Below are positions 1 through 9,705 of a stretch of DNA of 64,000 bases, piece by piece. Source of the DNA: Thysanoteuthis rhombus (lineage: Eukaryota; Mollusca; Cephalopoda; Oegopsida; Thysanoteuthidae); assembly GCA_963457665.1 (NCBI GenBank), contig OY735228.1, forward strand, positions 1,522,173-1,586,172. The letters are read 5' to 3'. The notes under the pieces are model-generated. The model did not search any database. It had not been told where the DNA came from and was given only the letters and a program-made list of their open reading frames with translations. The stretch's first letter is position 1; every line of letters starts with the position of its first letter. A program made the translations under genes and the position numbers.

Positions 1-180
1 CCCACACCCATAAGTTTTTAGTAGGGACTCATTTTCAAATATATTAATGCCAAATTGACCACCATTTTGTGCCCACCTATCTTTTAAAAATTCAGACTTC
101 CTAGTGGTTACTGCCCAAATCAAAAGGCGAGAGAAGTAACTAATTCATTGATCACCCCTTTTTCAACCTTTTTTCCTCTT
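1..180 (+). repeat. Repeat family A, copy 1 (3' half, truncated by window edge)
   Basis: This starts inside a dispersed repeat that recurs about nine times in the window. Diagnostic blocks are a 'TTTAAAAATTCAGACTT' segment, a 'TGCCCAA..AAAAGGCGAGAGA' segment and a 'TTCATTGATCACCCCTTTTT' segment. They occur in the same order and spacing as at 33842 and 61513, and on the opposite strand at 556, 26768, 49100 and 63455. No protein is encoded. The copy stops before the start of the GT-rich tract at 185-240. It looks like a SINE or a non-autonomous DNA element; I could not tell which. Confidence 0.7.
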
Positions 181-299
181 TTCTGTGTGTGTATGTGTGT
201 GCACACGTGTGCCTGTACATGTGTACATGTTTTTTTGTGTTTGTGTTCATGCGAGTGGCCTAACGATTGGTGGTACCAAAGATGAGATCGACAAAACGA

Positions 300-490
300 G
301 CTCAGTCTTCATCAGAGACAGTTTAAGTGCACTGCACACTTTGGAAAAGGCATAAATTCATCTCTTCTCTTCCCAGCTATAGGCTCTTCAGCCTTGTTTG
401 ACAACCAGTCTTGGGGACAGATAACTCTGATTCCAAACTGGTGAAGTCGAAACCCTTGTCCAGCGTCGTGTACCGTCCAGGAGGCTCCGA
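300..490 (-). repeat. Repeat family B, copy 1
   Basis: Reading the minus strand gives the hallmark of family B: a block close to 'GATGAATTTATGCCTTTTCC', preceded by 'AGACTGGTTGTCAAACAAGG'. The same two blocks, similarly arranged, are found on the minus strand at 3400-3610, and the second block recurs on the plus strand at the window's right edge. An apparent 79-codon minus-strand open stretch here lies across repeat DNA and is not a gene. The copy lies only about 65 bp from an A copy. Confidence 0.6.
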
Positions 491-555
491 GGCTTCGATG
501 GGCCTAGCAAGCCGGAAGGGGATTTTAATGAAAATGCTCAAGTAAGAATAAAAGA

Positions 556-1025
556 AAATAGGTCTAATTAGTCTATCAATAGAAACTGTCACGTGATCGA
601 CGTCTTTTTGCAGCATATCTTGTTGGGGATGATCAATTAGAAAAAATTAGGAAAAGAGGTGTGATCGATGAATAAGTTACTTCTCTTGCCTTATGTTGGG
701 CAGTAATCACCGAAAAAGTCCGAATTAAAAACAAACAAACAAACAAACAAACAAACAAAAAACAAGTGTGAATGCTGCTAGACAAGAACCAAGAGGCTGA
801 TTTAGAATTTACATATTTACATTGCATATTGAACTAAAAACCTATTTGTGGGAGTTTTTTTAAATTTTTCTTTTTTTTTTTTTTTGCAGACACAATAAAG
901 AGTAAATGTTAGAATTTTTAGCCCTCTGACTCCATCGGTGCAGCCTGTACGCAGAATTCATTAATAGCCAGTCAGCCAGACCAACTTGAAAACTGAAGGA
1001 ACTACGTTGACAGTTTCTGAAAACG
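556..1025 (-). repeat. Repeat family A, copy 2 (most complete copy)
   Basis: This is the longest A copy, about 470 bp, with every block seen in the other copies. On the minus strand it runs from a 'CAGTTTTCAAGTTGGTCTGG' block through a 'CTGTACGCAGAATTCATTAA'-type block (as complement), an A-rich stretch, and the 'TTCAGACTTT..GTGATCACTGCCCAAC' block. It ends at 'GATCACGTGACAGTTTCTAT'. An (AAAC)n microsatellite at 727-760 has expanded inside it. Several chance open stretches of 60-80 codons lie in it; none resembles a protein. Confidence 0.75.
727..760. repeat. (AAAC)n microsatellite
   Basis: Seven or so uninterrupted AAAC units lie inside A copy 2. Other A copies have a short A-rich spot here, so the array probably grew from that spot. 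Confidence 0.9.
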
Positions 1026-1814
1026 AACCAACTAAATAATGCAACTGCTGTCTCCACCCACACACCCCTCACGACACCTCGAGCACAAGTGGAAGATTTT
1101 TAAAAAGCGTGTTAGTGTGTGTGTGTGCGTTGGCAGCAAGATCCAAAAGGGATATTCCTCTCCGACTCCTGACCCCTATTCACAGAGGCTAGTTAGTCAC
1201 TTTATTTACGTTTAATTGTTAGAGCAACGTAATCCTGACGTATACTTAAATCGCGTGACCAGATCATGTGCTTTGCCTTCATTCGTGTGTAAAATCGACA
1301 TATATTTTTGAACATACTACTGCGTTCAAGTCACACTGTTGAAAATTACACTATCGGCTCAAACTGAAATTTTTTTTTCTTTTTACTCCTTGGGTGACTG
1401 GTAGCTCGTTTGAACAGGTTACCGATATCTCTACAGGATACATTCCGGAATCCACAGGGTACACTTTCTTGATAAAATCTCGTTTTCTTCAGATTTAATT
1501 ATCATATTGTTATTTCACTATATAAACCGCTTCAGGTCATGTAAACAAGTAATACTTCTGCTTTTTCTGCTTTCTTTTGTTGTTGTCTAGGCTACACAAG
1601 TATCTAGACTGACTATTAAGGAGGCGTAAGGTGCTTTTGATCACGAACCAAACTCACAGTGTTCTTTATTTTAATTCATTAATATTAAAACGACGTAATA
1701 GAAGTGTTTAGAATGATGCATGGTTTTGAATCAGCTGACCCTAATGTGTTCTTTACAAGAAGGGCGTACAATCGACTGAAAGGCCATGAACTGTAGAAGT
1801 AAATAGAAGTAGAT
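1026..1814. other. No feature recognised
   Basis: Mostly unique-looking, AT-rich DNA without open stretches or recognised repeat blocks. A short GT run lies near 1112-1130. Confidence 0.5.
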
Positions 1815-2180
1815 TGAAATAAGTGAACAACCGTAGCATTAAAATTTGAAGTTTACGCTGGATAACATCCAAAATGGATTTAAAAAAAAACATCTAGAAA
1901 TATCTAGATTCAGGAGAATCTAGATGTTATTAATAAACCCGGCAAAATAATTCCCATAAAAGGTCAAAAAAGTTTGTTTTTTAAAAGTTAAAAAAAAATC
2001 ATTTCAGAAGAGGTCTAGTGGAGTACTGGTGCCAAATTTCAAATCTCTAGACAAAGCAGTATGGCCAGGGTTGCTGGAATACTCAAACAAACGCATAAAC
2101 AAACATACGCACGTATAAAGGAATGATAGAACCTTTTGCCATCTTTGATGGCTACTGTCGTTCAATAACAGAATTGTTTT
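1815..2180 (+). repeat. Repeat family C, copy 1, with internal hairpin
   Basis: About 365 bp aligns block by block with 28755-29120. It begins near 'GTGAACAACCGTAGCATTAA' (copy 3: 'CTGCACAGCCGTAGTACAAA'). It continues through a hairpin ('ATCTAGATTC' - AGGA - 'GAATCTAGAT') followed by 'GTTATTAATAAA', and ends with 'GATAGAACCTTTTGCCATCT' and 'TTTGATGGCTACTGTCGTTC'. No coding potential. The conserved stem-loop suggests a structured non-autonomous element. Its mode of movement is unknown. Confidence 0.7.
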
Positions 2181-3395
2181 AACAATAGAACTGTAGCTTT
2201 ATCGAATAATTTGCCGATGTATGTTGTTCTTTTACTTCGAATAGATACTTTTCAGAGGAATTACGACAGTTATTACTACACAATTAATGTTTAAGGTTTT
2301 AAAAATCTGTAAACTTGATTTGTCACTATGTGGATCTGTACATACATTTTTTTATATATTTTACCAGTTTTGAGGCATCAAAATGAATAGATTTTGAACG
2401 TTGGGGTCGAGGCCACGAGTTGTACCCTCGCTTTTAGTTAATCAGTCACACTTTCATCTACCACCGTTTTGCACGTTTTGACAGCTGTACTACATACAAA
2501 TGAGATATTTTCAACAAAATATGTAATGATTTATTTACTTTATCTATTGTAGAAATAAGTAATACCTTTTCATAAGAACATTACTCAAGTTTGCTAAAAC
2601 TGATCTTAACCCATTTTTTTATAAACGAACTAAGATTATCTATTTCCGTCGTCTGCTTTATTTGTTGATAAATTCGAGGTTCTCACATGCTTGGTGTCAA
2701 TGAGACCAGTATAATCATTAATATAAGATTTGTTACCAAAGTCCATACCATTTTACCCCCACATGATAAGAATATATATCCCTATTGTAAGAAAACCTTG
2801 TGATACTTGGATGACCCTACTGTCCCGTTGTAGTATGAGGCTCGTTGCCTCACCCTTAATTATTTCCGTTAATACTGAGAGCATGAACCATGAGCTATGA
2901 GGACTACAATCCCCTCATCATAACCCTGAAGCCTAGAGCGTTGATGGAAGATTGTATGCTTTCAAACGTCTTCCTTCTGTCTCGTTGATATCAATGTTTT
3001 GTTTTTAGTTTTGTTTTTGGTTTATTCAATTTGAACTTCTGAAGTTTTTAAAAAAATCACTTTGAATATTTTTTTCTGTTCGGCTTTTAAATTATTTTCT
3101 CGAAGATGTTTCATCGTCCTTTTCCGCAATTTAATGCGAACGGCGGTTTTAATTCGTTCCTTTCGGGGTTTGTGGCGATGCAGTTATTCCTTTACTCAAT
3201 AATCTTCTGAGAGAAATTCAGATTTTGTTGTTTGGTCTTCCATTTTGTATGATGTGCACTAAAAAAACATTTGCTAAGCACGAATCAATAAAAATGTGAC
3301 AATTAACTCAAGTGATACTCGTTTGAAAACGCACACGTACACACACGTTTGCAAAAACGTATCCTCACAAAAGCATAACGGTTACTGAGTTCAGA
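2181..3395. other. No feature recognised
   Basis: AT-rich sequence with no open stretch over about 60 codons, no microsatellite of note, and no block shared with families A-H that I could see. Confidence 0.5.
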
Positions 3396-3399
3396 AAGT

Positions 3400-3610
3400 C
3401 GGTGTTCACTTCATACTACTTTGAAAAGGCATGAATCCATCTAGCTGTGGGTAAATAGCAAGATAGACTTGGTTTTCTAGCCTTGTTCGCCTATTCCGAG
3501 CTATGGAAGGTAGCACGCTAGACTGGGCCCTCTAGCCTTGGTTAGCAACCAGTCTAGGGAACAGACAACTATGATTCCATTCTTGGAGTGGTGACCTAAA
3601 GGTTGCTTGG
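3400..3610 (-). repeat. Repeat family B, copy 2 (with extra 5' part)
   Basis: On the minus strand this reads 'CCCTAGACTGGTTGCTAACC', then about 110 bp later 'GATGGATTCATGCCTTTTCA'. It retains the upstream 'GGAATCATAGTTGTCTGTTC' block also present in copy 1. A CTAGCCTTG-type motif occurs twice about 65 bp apart, suggesting an internal duplication. It is not coding. Confidence 0.65.
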
Positions 3611-4350
3611 TTACATTTATCCAATACGTCAGGTTAGGGACTACTCCTTGCGGCTGGTACCATGTAACTCGATGCAACCTGTTACGTTTTAATTGGGGAG
3701 TAAATGGGCACTGCCAAGTAACTTAGAGAAAGGGGAGCACTCAACATGGCACCCCGATGACCTACTAAGTCATTTGGTTGAACTGGAACTGGATGCGCAC
3801 AAATCCATATCCTTGTACGTCTACGTACATTTCACTTTCATTTTTGAACATTTTCCCCCGTAGGTTTTGTCGATTGAATATCTTTCCCCTCAAAGTAGTG
3901 TAAGTGGAGGGTGTTCAACTGTTAAGCATCGTAATTTAGGAAACGTTAAAGAAACTGGGAAAGACATAGGAATTAATTCCAGGTCTCCACGCCATCGAGC
4001 AAGATTCTAAGTGCTGCATCTGTCCAGATGAAATCATGTCACATTTATCCCTAAGCAGTGAGTCAGGTCACAGTAAAGAGTAACAAATCTTAACAGCCAC
4101 TGGAGTTGAAATGCACCTTTTCTTAATCAGATCTGCTTCTACCTGGAAGAAGCCATCAGAATCCCCAGTCACTCCCCAAACATGACCATATTCAAATTGA
4201 ACTTCAGAAAAGATCTTGGACATCGAATGTTCGAGTACAAATATTCGAACTAAATAATAAACCACAGTATGGCTCCATAGGTTGACCTTACTAACTTAAT
4301 ATTTTCCTGATTGAGACACAAATTGATAAAGTTAAAAAGACTCGCTATCC
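3611..4350. other. No feature recognised
   Basis: Mixed-composition DNA. A 65-codon minus-strand open stretch at 4068-4265 has no recognisable motif and I treat it as chance. Confidence 0.45.
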
Positions 4351-4354
4351 CAGT

Positions 4355-4505
4355 GAATAATTGAACAACCGAAGTGTCAAAATTTGAAGTCAAGTAAAAT
4401 TTTTTAAAAAATGCATCGTAGAATAGATATGGTCAGAATCAATTCTATTTACGGCATAACTGATGTTTCCATTGGAAAATATCCTAGATAGAGTAAAAAA
4501 AACAA
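4355..4505 (+). repeat. Repeat family C, copy 2 (5' part only)
   Basis: It begins 'TTGAACAACCGAAGTGTCAA' followed by 'AATTTGAAGTC', then an AT-rich spacer, 'TCAATTCTATTTACGGCATA' and 'CCATTGGAAAATATCC'. The matching stretch at 28765-28900 has the same order, including 'CCACTGGAAAACCTC'. The hairpin and 3' half of family C are missing, so the copy is truncated. Confidence 0.55.
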
Positions 4506-4798
4506 TATGACTCGATAGTTTATGTATACAATCCAAAAAATTAGTTGAATGATAAACGGTTTTTGTTGAAGTCCAATGCCTTGACACTCCAACATCCTCC
4601 CATCTATAAAGGGATCAGTTTAACATTCATCCCAATCAGCTCGAAGGGGGGATGTTCAAGATACAGATCCGACCCGTCTATTCAGCGAAACCCAATCGGT
4701 CGCTTCCTCTACGAAATTTCTCGGGGCTCAGTCCCAAGTGGGAAAATAGAATACAACCGGGGCATAACTTTTGAAACTCTTGCGCCAACCCGGTCATT

Positions 4799-4802
<4 letters not shown>

Positions 4803-4831
<29 letters not shown>
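4803..4831. repeat. (TC)n microsatellite
   Basis: About 14 uninterrupted TC units, followed by T/C-rich DNA to about 4975. Translation of this tract gives Ser-Leu runs that make long but meaningless open stretches on both strands (4545-5066 plus; 4709-4903 minus). Confidence 0.9.
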
Positions 4832-4836
<5 letters not shown>

Positions 4837-5019
4837 TTTCTTTATTTTCTTCTTTCTTTTGTGCTTTTTTCGCTTTCTTCCTCTTCCTCCATTTCTTCTT
4901 CACGCACCCACTCCCATTTCTTCCAGACCTTTCCTTTCTTTTTTTTTCAATTTTACTCTCCCGTTTTACTTACCTTTCACTGCTTCCAGGGGAGCATGTA
5001 CCCCTCAAGGTGCACTTAC

Positions 5020-5190
5020 CAATTGCACTAAGGGGCGTAAGGCCAGGATCATCCCCTAACACCTGAGGCGTCCCAAGCAGAAGTGCCAAATAAATTGGAT
5101 GATTTTCGTCTCAACCCACACGTATGCGAGTGGACCCCCGCTTCGGACTCTACTTAGCGTCACATTCTATCCCCGTCTGGAAGCGAATAA
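5020..5190 (+). repeat. Inverted repeat pair, left arm (CpG-rich)
   Basis: This block reads 'TTGCACTAAGGGG', then 'CACCTGAGGCGTCCCA', then 'GTATGCGAGTGGACCCCCGC' and 'CTGGAAGCGAATAA'. The complement of 5935-6135 carries the same four blocks in the same order. The arms are diverged, roughly two thirds alike by eye over the best part. Both arms read open in the aligned frame (about 30 residues around a shared 'HTYA.G.P.RT' motif), so they may be pieces of an old transposon ORF or simply a conserved repeat. Confidence 0.55.
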
Positions 5191-5934
5191 ATATTTCCTC
5201 TCTCCTTGTCGACTATTCTTTCTCCCTAACGCCAAGTCTATCCTTTCTTTCTTTTCAAATATCCACTCTCTCTTCCCCGTGTATCTGTTAATCTATCGTA
5301 AAGTAAGCGAAGAATCAAATCTTGGCTTGCACATGAAATTCCTTCAAAATTCCCAGATTCCAGGACTGATCCATCTATTAGACGAACGTAGATGGTCGCT
5401 TAAGGTGCAAAGGTCCCAGGGCACGCTCCAAACGGAAGGGTGCAATTTCTAAGTGTCACTCGGGGGGCATGGAACCCTCGCACCAATCCTGCCAGTAGCA
5501 AATCAATGTGACAAAACATGGAAACATTAATCAAACGATTCTTGTTTGTTAATCAAATTATAATCACTTGTTGGTATGTTTTTCGGAGTTACACTTATCC
5601 CGTATGAACATGGATTGAAGTTCGCGTTTGTACAACAGAGAGAAAAGCTGTACTCGAATTTTTCAGATTTTACAAGCACGCAATGAATAAGGGAAAAAAG
5701 ATACACCCCAAATTTCCGGTAATAGATAATCAGGCACCTCTTTTTACCAGTGGATATTCAAATTTCTTGTGACTCTCGCGTAATGTTGGGCGTGGAGCCA
5801 TATCTTAATTGTTTATAGGGTTGTTGTTACTGCTCCATCGATTTTATAAAATTCCTAGCCTAGTTAGCTAACATTTACCTCTGGTGATGTTTCCTCCCTG
5901 TCAAGGTTGACAATGGTTATAATAGATTTTAATG

Positions 5935-6135
5935 TTACGGTTGTCTGTGCGGTAAGGTAGCCCGCAATCATTCGCTTCCAACGAGGCCGGAATGGGTCAC
6001 AAGGTCGAGTTCGGTGTGGGAACCCGTACGCGTACGTATGGTTAGCGACAGAAATTGTCAAGTTTCCTCAGTAACCCCCCTTTCCTGGGACGCCTCAGGC
6101 ATCTCTGACCTTATCCCTTTTAGTGCAATCGGGAA
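5935..6135 (-). repeat. Inverted repeat pair, right arm
   Basis: This is the minus-strand counterpart of 5020-5190, about 0.75 kb away. Diagnostic blocks on the minus strand are 'GATTGCACTAAAAGG', 'TGCCTGAGGCGTCCCA', 'CGCGTACGGGTTCCCACACC' and 'TTGGAAGCGAATGA'. The two arms may be ends of one decayed element or two independent insertions in opposite orientation. The DNA between them shows nothing transposase-like. Confidence 0.55.
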
Positions 6136-6924
6136 ATACAGCCTGAGTGAGGGGTCCCATAAAACTAGACATCATACTTTATGGGGCCCACGTTCTTCCG
6201 TAAGGTAGGTACGGGAGCAGTTGTAGTGAAAGGAGTACACCGGGGATACGGCATGTGTCTTCTTCTCAATGTCATTGTAGGTTATATCGTCTCAGATCCA
6301 CCCTGAAATTGGCCCTATTTAAATAAAATACCCACGGGGAGGGGTCACAATGCCCTGGACCCAAGCTGCACCGATTCACTTCAATCATCTCTGAAATACC
6401 CCCCTGTGATCCCTAAGCATACTACAAGACACAACCTTACCGTATACCTAGGTCCAAAAACCTATTCCCACCACTGTATGGGAGGGGGGTTTGCACAAGT
6501 ATTTTCTCATCTGCTTTTTCTCTGACGACCGTGACATTTTTGTCGAGGCATCTGGCAATGGAATTCAGAACTTTCTCAAAAGCATCAGTACTAAATCGGC
6601 TGAAACAGACTCTGTCAGGATTCGAACGTTCGATAGTTCCGTATTCCTTGCGGATAACCGTCACACTATCACGCACCTCTCAATGGGGATAAGTATTTTC
6701 CCAAACGCTAAATTGAAAAAGGTTTTCTGCTATTCAACAATGAGGTAAATGAACAAGACTGACTCCAGGTATCTTGGAGCGCCAGCCAAGCTAAAATTCG
6801 GCACCCGTAAAATTTACAGTATCATCTCTTACTTGTCTATTTACCTATGCCTGGGAAAAATTGACTTCTGGGAACTTTCTAATTCTGACTGAGAGAAGCT
6901 GCCAACCAAATTTGGAGACAAAGG

Positions 6925-7185
6925 TTTCTCTCAGTTTTCAAGTTGGTCCAGCTGGCTACGTATGTATCACGCGTATAGGCTGCAGCAATGGAACTAGAGG
7001 GGAGAAAATTTCAGCATTATTTTTTTAAAATCTCACCCCCATAAATAAGTATTAGCGGGAAGTCAATTTGCAATGTTAGTTTATGCTAAATAGGCCCCTT
7101 GTTTGTGCCCGCGTGTTTTTAAAAAAATTCAGACTTTTTAGCGATCCCCAAAAATTGATCAATTCATTTTCCCCACTTGAATTAG
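6925..7185 (+). repeat. Repeat family A, copy 3
   Basis: It begins in 'CAGTTTTCAAGTTGGTCCAG' and passes 'CTGGCTACGTATG', 'GGCTGCAGCAATGGAACTAG' and 'AATTTGCAATGTTAGTTTAT'. It ends in 'AATTCAGACTTTTTAGCGAT' plus a diverged 'GATCAATTCATTTT'. The order matches copy 2 read on its minus strand. No coding content. Confidence 0.65.
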
Positions 7186-7217
7186 GAAAGTCCCACTGGT
7201 CAAGACACGTGGACGAC

Positions 7218-7276
7218 AGGGGCACTTGGCGCCCTGGGCGACTCTTCTTGTTTCCGGTGCTTAGGGCCGGCCCTGG
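7218..7276 (-). mobile_element. Family E terminal fragment (GGGCCGGCCCT-type end)
   Basis: On the minus strand this begins 'CAGGGCCGGCCCTAAGCACC' and continues to 'GCCCAGGGCGCCAAGTGCCC'. A related string occurs on the plus strand at 57899-57965. Ends of the form CAGGGCCGGCCC are familiar from non-autonomous DNA transposons in animals. The superfamily cannot be named from this piece, and no partner end was found. Confidence 0.4.
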
Positions 7277-7529
7277 TTGTGAATACACTTCCTATGTTAA
7301 GCCTGAGATTGAAACCGTTTGTCACGCCGACACTGGCTGAAGTGTTCATCAGTAAGGATGGGGTTTGACTGTAACTGAACGCCCCCACGTGAGGGAGACG
7401 TCATTTTAGTGGGGATTGGTGACGAGGGTAAATGCTAACGATTTCCGCACGGGTTTGAACTTTAGGGGGTGAACAACAAACACCCTAAGAAACTGCAACA
7501 GTTTTTAAAACATTTATTACTTGTGTGCG

Positions 7530-7680
7530 ATCGAGTGTCGGTCTATAGTATGTATGACACAAGTGCACACATGTGTGTGAGTTACTTAGGAAATAGTTAC
7601 TTGCGTCAGTACGAATCCAGAGAAAAACCCACAAGTTCATATGCACGGGAATACTTGACTCCGTGAGTGTGGGTGGGTGG
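7530..7680 (+). repeat. Direct duplication, unit 1
   Basis: This block shares 'CAGTACGAATCCAGAGAAAA' followed by 'CC..AAGT..ATGCAC..ACTTGACTC.GTG' with 8000-8150. Upstream of it both share a looser 'GAGTTAC' and 'TGTCGGT' layout. The copies are about 470 bp apart in the same orientation, with the AT array between them. Confidence 0.65.
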
Positions 7681-7814
7681 CTGGTTGTCAGTGATGGAAA
7701 AGGGTTTGGGAGCTTAGGAAGGAATAAGGCAAAGGCCGTATCTAGGATTTATGCTCGAGGATCATAGAGGAGTCCCTATGGGATGAGCTTAGTCAACACG
7801 TATGGCTGGGGTTC

Positions 7815-7819
<5 letters not shown>

Positions 7820-7886
<67 letters not shown>
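7820..7886. repeat. (AT)n microsatellite, about 66 bp
   Basis: A perfect AT alternation between the two units of the 7.5/8.0 kb duplication. It can extrude as a cruciform and reads as Tyr-Ile in two frames. Confidence 0.95.
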
Positions 7887-7890
<4 letters not shown>

Positions 7891-7999
7891 TTTTCAATGT
7901 GGCCAATTTCGGGGGCCGTTTTGATATGACTTCTACTGAAATCGAGAAGTAGGTATAGGCCATACCCCTTCGTACCTCCCCATTTCAACCGCTGGGTGT

Positions 8000-8116
8000 C
8001 TGTCGGTGTGTGCAGGTATGAATGACAACGTGCATCCGTGAGAGTGAGTTACATATGAAATCAACTCTATATCTACATCAGTACGAATCCAGAGAAAACC
8101 GAAGTCCATGCACTTG

Positions 8117-8150
<34 letters not shown>
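8000..8150 (+). repeat. Direct duplication, unit 2, ending in (GT)n
   Basis: This is the second copy of the 7530-7680 unit. The segment after 'GACTCTGTG' has expanded into a GT array (8121-8149) where unit 1 has only a short GT-rich stretch ('GTGAGTGTGGGTGGG'). The array therefore appears to have grown after the duplication. Confidence 0.65.
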
Positions 8151-8151
<1 letters not shown>

Positions 8152-8296
8152 GTGCAAGGAGCACGTGGTCTGTAGAAGAGAGTCCCGTTAGTGTGGGGAT
8201 GCCAGTACCACAATGCAAGTCCGCTTCACCGACGGAGGCAAGGCAGGCGCCTGCTGTTACGGCCACGTGATACCGTGCAGGCCAATCGCCAACTGT

Positions 8297-8322
8297 CAAA
8301 TTGTTTACAGATAAACAATTTG
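8297..8322. repeat. Perfect hairpin, 11-bp arms
   Basis: Arms 'CAAATTGTTTA' and 'TAAACAATTTG' flank a 4-nt loop (CAGA). There is no U tract or gene context to call it a terminator, and eukaryotic DNA does not use such sites. A TTTG repeat follows directly. Confidence 0.8.
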
Positions 8323-8609
8323 TTTGTTTGTTACTCCATGCAAAAATGTAGGAGAACCCCGCAGAAAGAAGGAAGAAGAAGAAGAAGGACTGCAAGAAGA
8401 AGGGTAGCCATGTTTGATAGGTACAAGAAGGAGAGGATTCTTCATCAAAGACATTTCAAACACACATACATATAAACACACGCAGACACACACTTACACT
8501 CATTTATGTATACATTAATTTATTTACTTATATAAATTCATGTATCTGTTATCTAAGTATATTCGAACAGATTTCCTTGCAAGCAAATATACAGAATAAC
8601 TTCTTATAC

Positions 8610-8621
<12 letters not shown>

Positions 8622-8660
<39 letters not shown>
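8622..8660. repeat. (TA)n microsatellite
   Basis: TA alternation preceded by CATA tetramers. Confidence 0.9.
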
Positions 8661-8661
<1 letters not shown>

Positions 8662-8760
8662 TTGCTAAATGTCAGTACATAGATAACAGACAAGTAGATA
8701 AATAGAAATCGGTTGGGTGTCCTATCTATCTATCTCAGTCGATTCAGATCTAGAAACTTC

Positions 8761-8895
8761 GATTATCCGAATACCCATTATCCGAATTTCGGATAATCCG
8801 TTCAAGATTCCGAAGTCCAGTAATTGTGTTCAGCAATTGCTCCCTTTATATGATCAGGTCAGTTATCCGACCACACATCTCGATCGGATAATCTT
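8761..8895. mobile_element. Possible pogo/Tigger-like terminal fragment with GATTATCCGAA palindromes
   Basis: The motif GATTATCCGAA or its complement occurs four times: at 8761, as the two arms of a perfect palindrome at 8777-8797 (arms ATTATCCGAA and TTCGGATAAT, one base between), and as CGGATAATC near 8884. Ends with ATTATCCGAA-type strings are known from pogo-class elements of the Tc1/mariner superfamily. No transposase is present. The assignment rests only on that motif and is tentative. Confidence 0.3.
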
Positions 8896-8920
8896 TCTCC
8901 CTCCATCAATAAATGATAGA

Positions 8921-9000
8921 TGGGTAGATAGATAGATAGATATGAAGAGATAGATAGATAGATAGATAGATTGATAGATAGATAGATAGATATAGATAGA
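8921..9000. repeat. (GATA)n microsatellite
   Basis: Imperfect GATA tetramers, interrupted by TGAAGA and TTGATA. CTAT runs near 8723 are the same motif on the other strand. Confidence 0.9.
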
Positions 9001-9339
9001 TTTGATGCGTGAAAAAGATAGATTGAATCTTCCTACATCTCTAACTCAGTTTTTTTTTCCATATAGAAATAATTATCTGATATACTTGTATCTTATTAAA
9101 CCAATCAGCCATATTATTGGCCTTTCCGTCTATTCATTTCCTTAAAGAACACTTTCCAATTTCTGTATGAATAATTATGATAGATATGAATTACGGAAGT
9201 CTCTAATCATTAGAACTTGTAATGTCTCTCTCCAACCAAATCTCAAGAAATGTTCCAAATCATGATACATCTCCCCACTGTCAATGTATATATCCATAAA
9301 GGAATTTTGAGTAATGTATTTAAATTTTCCCCATGCATA

Positions 9340-9705
9340 TTATTTGCTTGAGTTTGATTTTTAAAAAATATTTATTTGAAGATAACAATAAAATTCTGAA
9401 AAATGATTTTGGGAAAATGGGTGGAGGGGGGATCCCTTACAATGTTGAAAAAAAGGGTTTCAATCAATCATCAAATTAAAAATAAATTATCATTGATTCT
9501 TTAAAGTGAAGATTTGAATTTCAAAATAATAATTTACAGCTATAATAAAAGATGGAATAAACCGTTAAGTAAGATAAAAGTGAATCTGTGGTGGTCAGCA
9601 AAAAAAAAGGTTCAAATTTCTGGGATTTCTTGTATAAAATTGCTTCATTCTTCGTTTAGATAATCAGAATAGAAAAAGGGAGACAGTATTTTTGTTGTTG
9701 TTGTT
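9340..9705 (+). repeat. Tandem duplication of about 365 bp, unit 1
   Basis: Blocks shared with unit 2, in order: 'ATTCTGAAAAATGATTTTGG', 'GGATCCCTTACAATG', 'AGGGTTTC', 'AATAATTTACAGCTATAATA', 'CTTCATTCTTC' and 'AAAGGGAGAC'. All lie at a near-constant offset of about 365 bp. It has no coding potential. The two units are diverged, so the event is old. Confidence 0.7.

Noticed and set aside
4545-5066. 173-codon plus-strand open stretch
   Set aside because: The middle is a translated TC microsatellite and the rest is CT-rich or repeat DNA; there is no protein family resemblance.
8297-8322. Hairpin followed by a T-rich stretch as a rho-independent terminator
   Set aside because: The window is eukaryotic and no gene lies upstream; it is kept only as a hairpin.
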